Below are positions 8,169-17,872 of a stretch of 64,000 nt of DNA, piece by piece. Location: NCBI RefSeq assembly GCF_001298445.1, contig NZ_CP012036.1, forward strand, positions 6,449,525 to 6,513,524, read 5' to 3'. The notes under the pieces were generated by a model that had not been told where the DNA came from, searched no databases, and was given only the letters and a program-made list of their open reading frames with translations. The translations under genes and the position numbers were made by a program. This DNA comes from Nostoc piscinale CENA21. Lineage in GTDB: Bacteria > Cyanobacteriota > Cyanobacteriia > Cyanobacteriales > Nostocaceae. How positions within the stretch are numbered: the first letter of the stretch is position 1; each line of letters begins with the position of its first letter.

Positions 8169-9236
8169 ATGGCACATTTATTTGAGGCATTTAAGATTCG
8201 GGAAATCACTTTTCGCAACCGTATTGTCGTTTCACCCATGTGTCAATACTCTAGTACAAATGGGTTTGCAAATGATTGGCACTTAGTACATTTAGCTTCT
8301 CGCGCCGTTGGTGGTGCAGGTTTAGTATTCACAGAAGCAGCAGCGATAGAACCCTGTGGGCGAATTAGTCCGCAAGACTTGGGTATATGGTCAGATGAAC
8401 ACATAGAAGGTTTAGCCAAAGTTGTCGAATTAATTCATAACTTTGGTGCAGTTGCAGGAATTCAACTCGCCCACGCGGGGAGAAAAGCCAGCACAGCCAA
8501 ACCCAGTCGCGGTGGTAAAGCTGTAGATGAATCCCAAGAAGGTTGGCGGCCTGTAGTTTCCAGCAGTGCGATCGCATTTAGTAAAGATAGTCCCGTTCCC
8601 GAAGCCTTGAGTATTGAAGGAATTCAACAAATTATTCAAGCCTTTGTCACTGCTACTCAACGTTCCCTACAAGCCGGCTTCAAAGTCATCGAAATTCACG
8701 CAGCCCACGGCTACCTACTCCATCAATTTCTCTCACCCTTAGCCAATCAACGTCAAGATGAATATGGTGGCAGCTTTGAAAACCGGACACGCTTGTTATT
8801 AGAAGTTGTCACAGCTGTGCGCCAAATCTTACCAGAAACCTATCCTTTATTTGTGCGAATCTCCGCCACCGATTGGATAGATAAAGGATGGAACATAGAA
8901 CAAAGCGTCACCTTAAGCGATAAACTCAAATCTTTGGGCGTAGACTTAATTGACTGTTCCTCTGGGGGAATTATCCCTGGCATCAATATTCCCGTCAAAC
9001 CTGGTTATCAAACTCAATTCGCCGAACGTATCCGCCAAGAAGCCAAAATCCCAACAGGCGCAGTCGGCTTAATTACCTCTCCCGAACAAGCCGACCAAAT
9101 TATTCGCACCGAAGTAGCCGACTTAGTTTTATTAGGGCGCGAATTACTCCGCAATCCTTACTGGCCACATCTAGCAGCCAAAAAACTAGGCTACGAGAAA
9201 CTCTGGCCTGTACAATACGATCGCGCCTGGGTGTGA
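8169..9236 (+). CDS. namA: NADH:flavin oxidoreductase / Old Yellow Enzyme (YqjM type)
   Basis: The 355-residue FMN-dependent TIM-barrel ene-reductase belongs to the class II (YqjM/NamA) group. The redox-sensing Cys of that class is present in VSPMCQYSS (C25, with Y28). The substrate-anchoring His pair lies in EIHAAHGYLLHQF (about residue 176), followed by the family signature DEYGGSFENRTR, and phosphate-binding elements occur in LLGRELLRNPYW. It reduces activated C=C bonds of enones and similar compounds, using NAD(P)H. A GAAGGAAA site precedes the ATG. It is monocistronic as far as visible. The symbol is by family, not proven orthology. Confidence 0.9.
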   Translation: MAHLFEAFKIREITFRNRIVVSPMCQYSSTNGFANDWHLVHLASRAVGGAGLVFTEAAAIEPCGRISPQDLGIWSDEHIEGLAKVVELIHNFGAVAGIQLAHAGRKASTAKPSRGGKAVDESQEGWRPVVSSSAIAFSKDSPVPEALSIEGIQQIIQAFVTATQRSLQAGFKVIEIHAAHGYLLHQFLSPLANQRQDEYGGSFENRTRLLLEVVTAVRQILPETYPLFVRISATDWIDKGWNIEQSVTLSDKLKSLGVDLIDCSSGGIIPGINIPVKPGYQTQFAERIRQEAKIPTGAVGLITSPEQADQIIRTEVADLVLLGRELLRNPYWPHLAAKKLGYEKLWPVQYDRAWV

Positions 9237-9430
9237 GATTGTTAGATTTTTCTAGCCCACTTGATTTAACCAATTGGTTAGCGCAAAATTGACTTGAACG
9301 CAGAAAAACTGTGGCTGCTGCTAATAATTGGAGAATATTCAACACTCAGCACTTTAAAAAGGAGCTGACAACAACAGCATAGATGTGTAAAGTAGTTGAG
9401 GACTAATTACTTCCCAACATACATCCATCT

Positions 9431-9670
9431 ATGGATAGAAAAACAAAACGCCTATTGCTGCTTGTAGCTTCCTGTAGTATTGCTGGTGTCATTTTAGGCG
9501 GCACTAGCAGCTGGGCAGAGAGTAATCTTTGTTTGCGTTCGAGTCAAGTTACAAGTGAATGCTTGACCCAAGACCCCGTTGAAAAAACCATCCAAGGAAT
9601 GAGTACAGGGTTAATCGCCGGGGCTGGGGCAGCTTTCGGTGTAGCATGGAATATCAAGCAAGAAGACTAA
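9431..9670 (+). CDS. Small exported or membrane-anchored protein
   Basis: The 79-residue protein has an N-terminal basic stretch (MDRKTKR), a hydrophobic segment at 8-24 and a plausible signal-peptidase site near SSWAES (about residue 30). The short mature part has two Cys, and a second hydrophobic Gly/Ala-rich segment (about 56-73) could span the membrane. No family is recognised. It overlaps the 3' end of the convergent GDYXXLXY-family gene by four bases. Confidence 0.5.
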   Translation: MDRKTKRLLLLVASCSIAGVILGGTSSWAESNLCLRSSQVTSECLTQDPVEKTIQGMSTGLIAGAGAAFGVAWNIKQED

Positions 9671-10419
9671 AATTGATAGTTGCGATCGCGTACCCAGAGA
9701 CTCACAGGTACAGCATTACCCTGTGGGTCTACTTTGACTTTCACAACTATAGAACGTGATTGTCCATCTCTTGTTTGCCGTACAGCTTGGGCAACATCCC
9801 GATTTAGCTGTTGCCGTTCTTCATCTTGGACATTATAGTTTTCCACACCATACTGCACATAACCATCTTGATACACACCCTTGAGGGCGGCTTGATTGCT
9901 AGGTAAGGATCTGGGGGGATTAGTCGTTACCCGCACCGGTCGCCAAGCCCTAGGCACACCCCGACTAAAAAATGGCTGTTCTTGTAAAATCACATACAAG
10001 TTGGTTCCTTCTAGTAATTCTCCATCCCTGCCACGATTTCTCCGTAGTAATTCTTGCCAACCTGATAGCCTTCTGAGTGTAGAAATCCGCGAGATATTGT
10101 AGTCTAGTTCTAAAGAATTACCTTGCAGCACATTTCGAGAATTCACAGGTACAGTTTGTAAAATAACCTCTCTACCTGTGAGGGTAGTGTACATCGATAA
10201 AAAAGGCACTGCGAAAATAATTGCAGCTTGAATAGCCAAAGGAAGCACCAACCTTCCAGTCGGTAAAGGCTTATTGGCTTTTTGGTCTGTAGCTAATAAA
10301 TAATCACGAAACGTCAGCTTCTCAGAAAATTCCGCTTCGGGCGACCATGATTTATTCTTAGTAGATTCTGACTTAGTAGATTCCGACTTTTTAGTAGATT
10401 CCGAAGATTCATTTTTCAT
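9667..10419 (-). CDS. GDYXXLXY-family membrane-anchored protein
   Basis: The protein has 250 residues: a repetitive Ser/Glu/Lys-rich cytoplasmic tail (units of SESTK, residues 4-24), one membrane helix at about 60-80 (LVLPLAIQAAIIFAVPFLS), then an extracytoplasmic domain. That domain carries NVLQGNSLELDYNIS, a form of the GDYXXLXY box for which the family is named (here GNSLELDY), and ends in WVRDRNY. Family members usually sit beside DUF2157 membrane proteins, as here: the DUF2157 gene lies directly upstream on the same strand. The function of the pair is unknown. Placement in the plasma membrane is inferred. Confidence 0.8.
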   Translation of the reverse strand: MKNESSESTKKSESTKSESTKNKSWSPEAEFSEKLTFRDYLLATDQKANKPLPTGRLVLPLAIQAAIIFAVPFLSMYTTLTGREVILQTVPVNSRNVLQGNSLELDYNISRISTLRRLSGWQELLRRNRGRDGELLEGTNLYVILQEQPFFSRGVPRAWRPVRVTTNPPRSLPSNQAALKGVYQDGYVQYGVENYNVQDEERQQLNRDVAQAVRQTRDGQSRSIVVKVKVDPQGNAVPVSLWVRDRNYQF

Positions 10420-10574
10420 TGGCGTAGTCCTACTATTAGCGAGAAAGAATATTAGGACTTACGCAGAGAAACTAGGAGCTAGTACGACAAGGCAAAAGTC
10501 AAAAGGAAAAAGAAAGAATAGTAATACCACAAGCCTTTTAGCAATTCCTTATGGTCTGTTTATTCCTGCCGACT

Positions 10575-10652
10575 TGTACTAGTTTATTAGATTTTATCTG
10601 CGTTCATCTGCGGTTAATTTTTGTTCACGCAGAGTCGCAGAGTCGCGGAGAG
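10575..10652. repeat. STRR-type repeat with CGCAGAG units
   Basis: The gap between the GDYXXLXY and DUF2157 genes ends in tandem CGCAGAGT units (10627-10650), preceded by TCTGCG repeats around 10597. The two motifs are complementary, so the block can fold. It is a short repeat class common in Nostocales intergenic DNA. GGCAAAAGTCAAAAGG, a second family, lies at about 10489. Confidence 0.5.
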
Positions 10653-10656
10653 AAAA

Positions 10657-12102
10657 TTAGGAAGATTTGGCGTTACCGGAAGACTTAGAGTTAGAACCTA
10701 CACGGCGTTCAAACCACAGTCCTGCACTAATCAACGCTGAACCACACATAACAAACACCAGTGATTTGAGTAGCAGTTCTGTGTCATACTCCAGCACACG
10801 ACTAATCACTTGCAGAGTTAACAACAGCATACCGCCCCAGAACGATCGCCTGTCGTTAAACTTCAAGCCTTCCCGAATTAGTCCCCAAGCCAAAACTGTG
10901 AACAACACATTAAAAGCAAAAACCCCTAAATCATCGATAGGGTTAATCGCTTGATGCCAGAAAGGTACAATAGCTGTGAAGCCTAAAAAAGTCACAATCA
11001 AAGGTAGATTGAAGACTGCTTCCCGACGAATGGGGTTGTTGCGCTGGCGGACTAAAAACAACCATTGCAGTACCGCCAAACCACTGAGAATTCCCAAGTC
11101 AATGATTGGGCGATTCATGAATATATTCATGTTAGTCGTTGACGAAGAGAAATTGTAGCCGGAAGTTTGCCACAGCCAACGAAAAGACAAGATATAAAAA
11201 GCTAGACCAAAAGCGATTAACGCTAAATCACGGGCTAAAGGTTGAAATAGCCTGTAATTAATTGTCGGGAATAGTAGGTCATCATAGCTCCAGAATAATG
11301 CCGGCGGGAGTGTAAAAGCAAAAGAGGCGACCCAAGGCGCAGCATCCGACAGACTTGACAGTGGTAAGGGGTCGAGATTCAATTGTAAAGAACTGGCAAA
11401 AATAAAAGCAGCGATCGCAAAAATCCACCGCGAACGGCAAAAATAAGCTAAGGGGACAAACAACACCCACGACAGCAAAGGCATGTGTCTGATAACCAGT
11501 GTCGCCCAATTCCAATCATTTGCCGAATAACGCAAGTCTCCAATACCAGTCCAATACCCAATTTGGATGAGGATAATTCCCAAAATTCCCAGGGAATTTA
11601 ACGACAGACTGTAAGCCATCACCAAAACGCCAAAACCCCAGGCAAAAAACAGTTCGGGCGTTGAACCGTTAATATTGAAAACATCAGCCATCAAAGCGAT
11701 AGTTGCACCAAAAACCATCGCCGCTAAAATCAGCAACCCTTCACCCAAGAGGCGTTGACTACGTTTTGGTTTTTTGCCTTCCGGGATACCAATAGCGGCT
11801 TGCCGCCAAGTGTAAAAACCAGTAATGGTAGTAGCCATAAACAAACTCATCATAATGATGAATTTGACATCTCGCGACCATCCCAGCCAGTTAGCCGCCA
11901 CAAAAGTGATAATGCCCAATGTTAGTAGGATACTACCAGTCATGACCGCAGTCATCGTGGAGCGATCGCGTGCCGCCGCTTCTAAATTATTAAATTGATA
12001 ACGGTCTGCTAGTTGTTGGTATTGCGAAGCACTAATCAGACCTTCATCTCGCCATAATTGCGATTCTCGGCGTAACTTCCTCTGAAAATTATCCAATATC
12101 AT
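10657..12102 (-). CDS. DUF2157 polytopic membrane protein
   Basis: The protein has about 481 residues. The N-terminal DUF2157 segment (LRRESQLWRDEGLISASQYQ) is followed by a long multi-helix region with some twelve hydrophobic segments and a short polar tail. The frame is open from a TTG at 12114, but I choose the ATG at 12102: GGAG lies six bases before it, whereas it abuts the ATG at 12108. It likely works with the GDYXXLXY protein encoded 237 bases downstream on the same strand. The family has no established function; transport or envelope roles are only guesses. Confidence 0.85.
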   Translation of the reverse strand: MILDNFQRKLRRESQLWRDEGLISASQYQQLADRYQFNNLEAAARDRSTMTAVMTGSILLTLGIITFVAANWLGWSRDVKFIIMMSLFMATTITGFYTWRQAAIGIPEGKKPKRSQRLLGEGLLILAAMVFGATIALMADVFNINGSTPELFFAWGFGVLVMAYSLSLNSLGILGIILIQIGYWTGIGDLRYSANDWNWATLVIRHMPLLSWVLFVPLAYFCRSRWIFAIAAFIFASSLQLNLDPLPLSSLSDAAPWVASFAFTLPPALFWSYDDLLFPTINYRLFQPLARDLALIAFGLAFYILSFRWLWQTSGYNFSSSTTNMNIFMNRPIIDLGILSGLAVLQWLFLVRQRNNPIRREAVFNLPLIVTFLGFTAIVPFWHQAINPIDDLGVFAFNVLFTVLAWGLIREGLKFNDRRSFWGGMLLLTLQVISRVLEYDTELLLKSLVFVMCGSALISAGLWFERRVGSNSKSSGNAKSS

Positions 12103-12114
12103 GACCATCTCCAA

Positions 12115-12460
12115 AGCAACGAGGTAGTTTCACGGTCAAACTCTAGATTTTGGATGTTCTATTCACCCCAAAAAGACAGCAGAGGGCAGATAATATCAGG
12201 ATTTACGCAGATTCTGTGATGTATTAGCATGATTGCGACTGGTTAACCCGAAGCGCAGTCCTCTTCGGAAAGCCAGCCACTTTGTATCTACGATAAATTA
12301 AGCTAAAGAGCGATTTTTGCCTAACTCCCGACCAACAAAGATTTATGGGTCAGCATAGCGGTTATTGTATTTTCAGTATGCAGCCAAGGCATGAAATAGC
12401 GTTGTTCTTGTGTAACAGTTTTACTAGGATTAAAAATACGTATAATCATTCACATAAATA
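12115..12460. other. Intergenic region, no gene seen
   Basis: A 346-base divergent gap between the DUF2157 gene and the RsmB-like gene. It has no open frame of interest. A partly self-complementary stretch at about 12238-12285 (GAAGCGCAGTCCTCTTCGG) resembles the degenerate Nostoc palindromes, and promoters for both flanking genes must lie here. Confidence 0.4.
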
Positions 12461-13454
12461 ATGGAAAAGCCTTCCAACTTATTACTGAAACTCGCACGGC
12501 GTTTATTTGAAAGTTTAGAAGAACAAGAAAAATTTATCGCAGCCTTAGTTAATCCCCAAGCTTTTGCACCCTCTATTGTTTGGTGTCAGCCAAAACCCGA
12601 AACATCGCCCTTTGCCGTAGAAACACCTTTAACTTGGCAACCCCAATTTATAGACAGGTTAGCTTTAGGAGAAAAACCCGGTCAACATCCCCTACATAAT
12701 CAAGGATATTTCTATTGCTTAGATTTTTCTTCTGTATTTTCAGCTTCAATTTTGTTAGCAATTACGCAGCCAATCCCTACAGTTTTTGATATGTGTGCTG
12801 CTCCAGGCGGTAAAAGTGTGTTTGCGTGGAAAGCTTTGCAACCAAAATTATTGATTAGTAACGAAGTCATTGGTAAACGTTTAGGTATGTTAATTTCTAA
12901 CTTAAAACGTTAGCCAAATTCACCCAGCAATTGTAGTGAATCGAGATTCAAGTATTTTTGCTGAAAGTATCTCTGCATCTAGTAACTTAGTAATTGTTGA
13001 TGCGCCTTGTACCGGACAATCATTACTAGCTAAAGGTGAAAAAGCCCCTGGATGTTTTCACCCCACAGCAATTAATAAAAGTGCCAATCGTCAAAAAAGA
13101 ATTATTGCGAACTCTGCTCAAATAGTTGCGCCGCAAGGATATCTGGCTTATATGACTTGCACCTATTCCCCAGAAGAAAATGAGCAGGTTTGTGAATGGT
13201 TTTTATCACGCTTTCCCCAATTTAAACCAGTTAATGTTAACCATTTACAAGCATATCAATCGCACCTGACAAACATTCCTTGTTACCGGATATTTCCGCA
13301 GAGTAGATTGGGTGCTGGCGCATTTGCTATGTTGTTTCAAAATACGGCTGAGGGTGAAAATCAGGAGTTAGATGCAAGTACTTTATCTGCGGTGTGGATG
13401 AATAGTAAAGATACACTATCAAATAGTACTAACACTATAGGCGCGGATTGCTGA
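12461..13454 (+). pseudogene. RsmB/NOP-type RNA m5C methyltransferase, frameshifted
   Basis: Two adjacent frames together make one NOL1/NOP2/Sun-family RNA cytosine-5 methyltransferase of about 330 residues. The first (to 12913) holds SAM motif I FDMCAAPGGKS. The second (open from before 12936) holds motif IV DAPCTGQSLLAKGEKAPG and the motif with the catalytic Cys, MTCTYSPEENEQVC. The break is at 12908-12911, just after AAAACGT: a one-base gain or two-base loss restores ISNLKR joined to QIHPAIVVNRD. There is no NusB-like N-terminal domain, as in the short cyanobacterial forms. All catalytic motifs are intact, so a sequence error or a very recent mutation is likely. The 3' end overlaps the convergent toxin gene by 36 bases. 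Confidence 0.8.
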
Positions 13455-13802
13455 ATCAACTGTTGCAATCGTTAAGCCGTGCTGTAAAGCCTGACAGATA
13501 AGCATTCTATCAAACGGATCTTTATGCAATGCTGGTAAACTCGCCAGTTGAGTAACGCTACCTTCATCTAAGTCCAAATTTGCAATTTGATGGCGATCGC
13601 GTTGTTTGGGAATATATATTTCAGGGGATTCTGGCAATGGTAACTTGCCCAATTGATATTTAACAATGCACTCCCATATTGAGACAACGCTGAGATAAAT
13701 CTGATAATCTATATTGCAAATGGCATCTCTAACATCTGTTTGTAGCTGTTTATCACCACTGATAAACCATAAGAAAATATGAGTATCTAGAAGAATTTTC
13801 AT
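13419..13802 (-). CDS. PIN-domain toxin, VapC type
   Basis: The 127-residue PIN-domain ribonuclease begins MKILLDTHIFLWF, with the first metal Asp at D6. It has an acidic residue in SIWECIVKYQLGKL and the second acidic cluster in HKDPFDRMLICQA, then TVDSAI. It belongs to the VapC subgroup paired with Phd-type antitoxins and is expected to cleave tRNA or other RNA. Its ATG overlaps the stop of the antitoxin gene (ATGA), the usual layout for translational coupling. Confidence 0.88.
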   Translation of the reverse strand: MKILLDTHIFLWFISGDKQLQTDVRDAICNIDYQIYLSVVSIWECIVKYQLGKLPLPESPEIYIPKQRDRHQIANLDLDEGSVTQLASLPALHKDPFDRMLICQALQHGLTIATVDSAIRAYSVSTI

Positions 13803-14038
13803 CCGCCCTCAAACGCATTCAAAATATCTTGGGGCAGAGGTGCATCAAAATCATCAGGCACAGTAAACTCTCCTGCACACAAACCAAATGGTCTTAGCTG
13901 CTTGTTAATACTTTGAATTGGTTTTAATTCAGCAATTTCTTTATCTGCTTGAATAATAATAAAACTTTCACCTGCCTTAACTAGGTTGAGGTATTTTAAG
14001 GGATTTTGTTGGATTTCATCCACTGTAACTTTCTGCAT
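13799..14038 (-). CDS. Phd/YefM-type antitoxin
   Basis: The 79-residue antitoxin of the VapC-type pair has the Phd/YefM N-terminal DNA-binding fold (VTVDEIQQNPLKYLNLVKAG), followed by the strand FIIIQADKEIAELKP. An acidic, Pro-rich C-terminal tail (PDDFDAPLPQDILNAF) should wrap the toxin. It is the first gene of the pair and overlaps the toxin start by four bases. It is expected to autorepress the operon. The 360-base upstream gap to 14402 has no other gene that I can support. Confidence 0.88.
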   Translation of the reverse strand: MQKVTVDEIQQNPLKYLNLVKAGESFIIIQADKEIAELKPIQSINKQLRPFGLCAGEFTVPDDFDAPLPQDILNAFEGG

Positions 14039-14401
14039 CTAAATACTTCTATGTATTAATGTGAATATATTAACTGCCCTAATCTAATTTTAGTGCGCTC
14101 CAAAATTTGCAGGAGGTTTGGTAAAGTAAGCAATAAACTTAGCGATTGCCCAGTTTTTTAAGAACTATATTGGTATTTTTCTATCTTAGAAGTTATACTA
14201 ATTAATTCCTGTGTAATGTCTAAATTTGGATACTGGACGGAGAATTTAGGGATAAAAGCAAGAAATATATGTAAAAACTTGTAATTATTTAGCAAATCTG
14301 CTAATTATTCCCCTTACCCCTTCATAGTGTCAACAAAAAGGGTTTATCTATTGGTAGTCAATGTCAATTACGAAAACAGCATAATAGATATAAACACTTA
14401 C

Positions 14402-15145
14402 ATGATGATGGGTATGGATAAACCTGAAGATATTGCTAAGCTATTACCATTAAGCGATATATATAAAGACCTTGCTCAACCAGCAGCAAAGCAAGTAGGA
14501 GGTGCGCTTGAATCAACCGCAAAAGTAGCTCGATTACTACTTGCTCCTATCGAATATCTTGCTGCTCAAAGCGATCGCTGGCAAAGATATCTTACGCGTA
14601 TTGCTGAACAAGTACCTGAAGAAAGGCGTATTGAGGCACACCCGCAAGTTGCAGGGCCAGTTCTTGAAGGGCTTCGATATGTTGATGAAAATAATGTCAT
14701 CGCTGATTTGTTTATTAATTTATTAGCACGAGCGATTGACCGTGACCGTGTTAGCGAGGCTCATCCAGCTTTTGCAAGTATCATTTCTCAATTGAGTTCT
14801 GATGAAGCACAAATCATTTTTTGGCTTCGGAAGAAGCGTTTTCTCTACCGCCAATACGCCGCTTTCAACTCTGAACAAAAAACATTTTCAGCGAAGCAAG
14901 TTATTGAAAATGAGTTTCCTACTAACAAACTTATTTTTCCTGAAAACTTTGCAGTCTATATGGATCATCTCCACAGCTTGAATCTAGCTGGAATTTGGCA
15001 ACAAGGCAATCAAGAACCAATTTTTGAAGGAGAAGCTGCTATCCAAACAGGTGTCAATATTACAAGTTATGCTCAGTTAACTTCTTTTGGTAGCATGTTT
15101 GCTCAAGCTTGTGTTCCAGAAAAATTGCCAGACTCAATAGCATAA
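14402..15145 (+). CDS. DUF4393 domain protein
   Basis: The protein has about 247 residues. The DUF4393 signature spans the blocks LLAPIEYLAAQSDRWQRYL, VAGPVLEGLRYVDENN and LFINLLARAIDRDRVSEAH, followed by a less conserved C-terminal half. It is soluble, mostly helical, and the function is unknown. The frame is open from a GTG at 14327, but the family-like part starts at the ATG cluster at 14402-14416 (MMMGMDKPEDIAKLLP), which I prefer although no ribosome site is clear. Genes of this family often lie in accessory regions. Here it is next to a toxin-antitoxin pair. Confidence 0.75.
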   Translation: MMMGMDKPEDIAKLLPLSDIYKDLAQPAAKQVGGALESTAKVARLLLAPIEYLAAQSDRWQRYLTRIAEQVPEERRIEAHPQVAGPVLEGLRYVDENNVIADLFINLLARAIDRDRVSEAHPAFASIISQLSSDEAQIIFWLRKKRFLYRQYAAFNSEQKTFSAKQVIENEFPTNKLIFPENFAVYMDHLHSLNLAGIWQQGNQEPIFEGEAAIQTGVNITSYAQLTSFGSMFAQACVPEKLPDSIA

Positions 15146-15229
15146 AACTTCTAATGCGGCAGACAGACCGACAAGATGCTGTCTGCATCACTTCCAGTCT
15201 GCTGCCGCTGATTTGAGTATTTGTACAGC

Positions 15230-17872
15230 TTAATTCAAAGTCTGCTGTAACTCACTCTGCGCTTGTTCCAAAGCCTGTGGTAATTTACTGTCGTCGCGGC
15301 CGCCGGCTTGGGCGAGGTTTGGTCTACCGCCGCCGCCACCGCCGCAGATTTTTGCGATCGCACCGACAAATTTTCCAGCTTGTAATCCTTTCTTGTTTAC
15401 CTCTGGACTGAAGGCTGCAACTATGCTGACTTTACCAGCTTCGGGAACGGAACCGAGTACCACTGCACCATTACCGATTTTTTGTAGTAAGCGTTCCGCC
15501 GCAGTTTTCAAAGATTCGGGGTCAACGCCTTCGAGTTGGGCAACAATAATTTTATGGTCGCCTACGGTTTGGGCTGTGTCTAGCAAGCTGTCAGATTTGG
15601 CGATCGCTAGTTGTCCTTTTAGCGTTTCTAGTTGCTTCTCAGCGTTTCTCAGTTCAGTTTGTAGTGTTGTGATTCTGTCTGGTAGTTCTTCCGGTTTAAC
15701 CTTAAAGCGATCGCTTAAATCTTTGACGACTTTATCCCGCACATTTAAGTAATCTAAAATCGCTGGGCCGGAAACCGCTTCAATCCGCCGCACTCCAGAC
15801 GCAACACCAGCCTCAGAGATAATCTTAAATACGCCAATCTCCGCAGTATTACTTACGTGCGTACCTCCGCACAGTTCCATCGACACGCTAGGAAAATCGA
15901 TGACGCGGACTTCATCTCCGTATTTTTCCCCAAACATCGCCACCGCACCTCTAGCTTTTGCTTCGGCTAAGGGTAAGATTTCGATTTTGGCGGAATGTGC
16001 CTCGGAAATCCAAGTGTTTACCTGTTCTTCAACTTGCTGGACTTCCTCAGCTGTTAAAGCGCGGGGACAGTTGAAGTCAAAGCGCAATCTGTCGAAGGAA
16101 ACGAGAGAACCCGCTTGGGAAATTCCCTCATCAACGATTTTCTTTAACGCCGCTTGGAGTAAGTGGGTGGCGGTGTGGTTTGCTTGGGCGCGACGGCGAC
16201 AAGCAGCATCAATTTGGGCGGTGACTGTATCGCCTACTCGCAGTGTTCCCCGTTCGATGCGGCCGAAGTGGACAAAGAAATCAGATTCTTTCTTCACATC
16301 TTCCACGCGCACCACAATACCATCGCCAGAGATATAACCGCGATCGCCTATTTGTCCACCAGATTCTGCATAAAATGGGGTTTGGTTGAGGACGATTTGT
16401 ACTTCTGTTCCGGCTTCGGCTGCTTCTTCGGCGACACCATTAACTAGTAATACTTCTACTTTCGCTGTCGTCGCAGCTTGGGTATAACCTAAAAATTCCG
16501 TGGCGTGGATATGTTCTGCAAGTTTGTCCAGGGAACCTTGTACAGTTAAATCGATAGTTTCGTGGGCGGCTTTAGCACGTTCCACTTGCTTTTGCATTTC
16601 GGTGTTAAATCCGGCTTCATCAACGGTGAGGTTGTTTTCCTCCGCGATTTCTTGGGTGAGTTCTAGGGGGAAGCCGTAGGTATCATACAGGGTGAAGGCG
16701 CTTTCACCACTAATTTGGGTTTGTCCTTGCTGTTTGACTTGTTGGATAATATCTTCGAGAAGCTTTTCGCCTCTATCAAGAGTTTTGAGGAAATTCGATT
16801 CTTCCCTTTCTAATTCCGCTTTGATAGCTGCTTCCCGTTGGCGGACATTGGGATAAGCAGATTCTGAAAGAGCGATCGCAGTTTCCGCCACTTGGTTGAT
16901 AAAATTCCCAGAAATGCCAAGTAATCGGCCATGACGCACCACCCGCCGAATTAATCGCCGCAACACATAACCCCTTCCCACATTAGAAGCGCGAATTTCA
17001 TCAGCAATCATGTGAACTACAGCGCGTACATGATCGCCAATGACTTTTAAAGAGACTTTGATTTTCTCATCGCTTGTATGATAATCAATGCCAGCAATTT
17101 GGGCAGCGGTTTTAATAATCGGGAAAATCAAATCTGTTTCGTAGTTATTCGGTACTTGTTGGAGAATTTGCGCCATTCTCTCCAAACCCATACCAGTATC
17201 GATATTCTTATTTTGCAGTGGTGTTAAATTCCCGGCTGCATCGCGGTTGTACTGCATAAATACCAAGTTATAAAACTCGATAAACCGCGTGTCATCTTCT
17301 AAATCAATATTATCTTCGCCGCGTTCTGGGTGGAAGTCGTAATAAATTTCCGAACAAGGGCCGCAAGGGCCAGTGGGGCCAGAAGCCCAAAAGTTATCAT
17401 CTGCACCCATGCGTTTAATTCTGGCTTCAGATACACCAATTTTGTCGCGCCAGATATTATATGCTTCGTCATCTTCTTCAAAGACGCTGACGACGAGGTT
17501 TTGGGGAGAGAAGCCAAAAACTTGTGTGGAAATTTCCCAACCCCAGGCGATCGCTTGTTCTTTAAAATAATCACCAAAGCTGAAGTTACCCAACATCTCA
17601 AAAAACGTGTGATGGCGTTTGGTGCGTCCGACGTTTTCGATATCGTTGGTACGAATACACTTTTGTGATGTGGTTGCTCTTTTAAATTCAGATGTGCGCT
17701 GTCCCAGGAATATCGGCTTAAATGGTAACATCCCCGCGATTGTCAGCAGCACGGTTGGATCTTCTGGTACGAGGGAAGCACTGGGCAGAATTTGGTGTTC
17801 CCGTTGGGCGTAGAAGTCAAGAAATAAGGTGCGAATTTCGTTACCGCTGCGGTACTGGGGATTAGAAGACAT
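15230..17872 (-). CDS. alaS: Alanyl-tRNA synthetase
   Basis: Full-length alanine-tRNA ligase, 880 residues. The class II catalytic core at the N-terminus includes motif 1 around FLDFYAQREHQILPSASL, TSQKCIRTNDIENVGRTKRH and GTGMGLERMAQ-like DTGMGLERMAQILQQ. The editing domain has the zinc motifs HTATHLL and SMELCGGTHVSN. The C-terminal C-Ala region has KICGGGGGGRPNLAQAGG, and a coiled coil (QTELRNAEKQLETLKGQL) precedes it. It charges tRNA-Ala and clears mischarged Ser/Gly. No frameshift is seen. GGGACTA heptamers lie just upstream (about 17896-17920). Confidence 0.97.
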   Translation of the reverse strand: MSSNPQYRSGNEIRTLFLDFYAQREHQILPSASLVPEDPTVLLTIAGMLPFKPIFLGQRTSEFKRATTSQKCIRTNDIENVGRTKRHHTFFEMLGNFSFGDYFKEQAIAWGWEISTQVFGFSPQNLVVSVFEEDDEAYNIWRDKIGVSEARIKRMGADDNFWASGPTGPCGPCSEIYYDFHPERGEDNIDLEDDTRFIEFYNLVFMQYNRDAAGNLTPLQNKNIDTGMGLERMAQILQQVPNNYETDLIFPIIKTAAQIAGIDYHTSDEKIKVSLKVIGDHVRAVVHMIADEIRASNVGRGYVLRRLIRRVVRHGRLLGISGNFINQVAETAIALSESAYPNVRQREAAIKAELEREESNFLKTLDRGEKLLEDIIQQVKQQGQTQISGESAFTLYDTYGFPLELTQEIAEENNLTVDEAGFNTEMQKQVERAKAAHETIDLTVQGSLDKLAEHIHATEFLGYTQAATTAKVEVLLVNGVAEEAAEAGTEVQIVLNQTPFYAESGGQIGDRGYISGDGIVVRVEDVKKESDFFVHFGRIERGTLRVGDTVTAQIDAACRRRAQANHTATHLLQAALKKIVDEGISQAGSLVSFDRLRFDFNCPRALTAEEVQQVEEQVNTWISEAHSAKIEILPLAEAKARGAVAMFGEKYGDEVRVIDFPSVSMELCGGTHVSNTAEIGVFKIISEAGVASGVRRIEAVSGPAILDYLNVRDKVVKDLSDRFKVKPEELPDRITTLQTELRNAEKQLETLKGQLAIAKSDSLLDTAQTVGDHKIIVAQLEGVDPESLKTAAERLLQKIGNGAVVLGSVPEAGKVSIVAAFSPEVNKKGLQAGKFVGAIAKICGGGGGGRPNLAQAGGRDDSKLPQALEQAQSELQQTLN

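Noticed and set aside
15393..15752. Plus-strand frames inside alaS (also at 15900 and 17330)
   Set aside because: They are antisense shadows of a strongly coding gene and have no start signals of their own.
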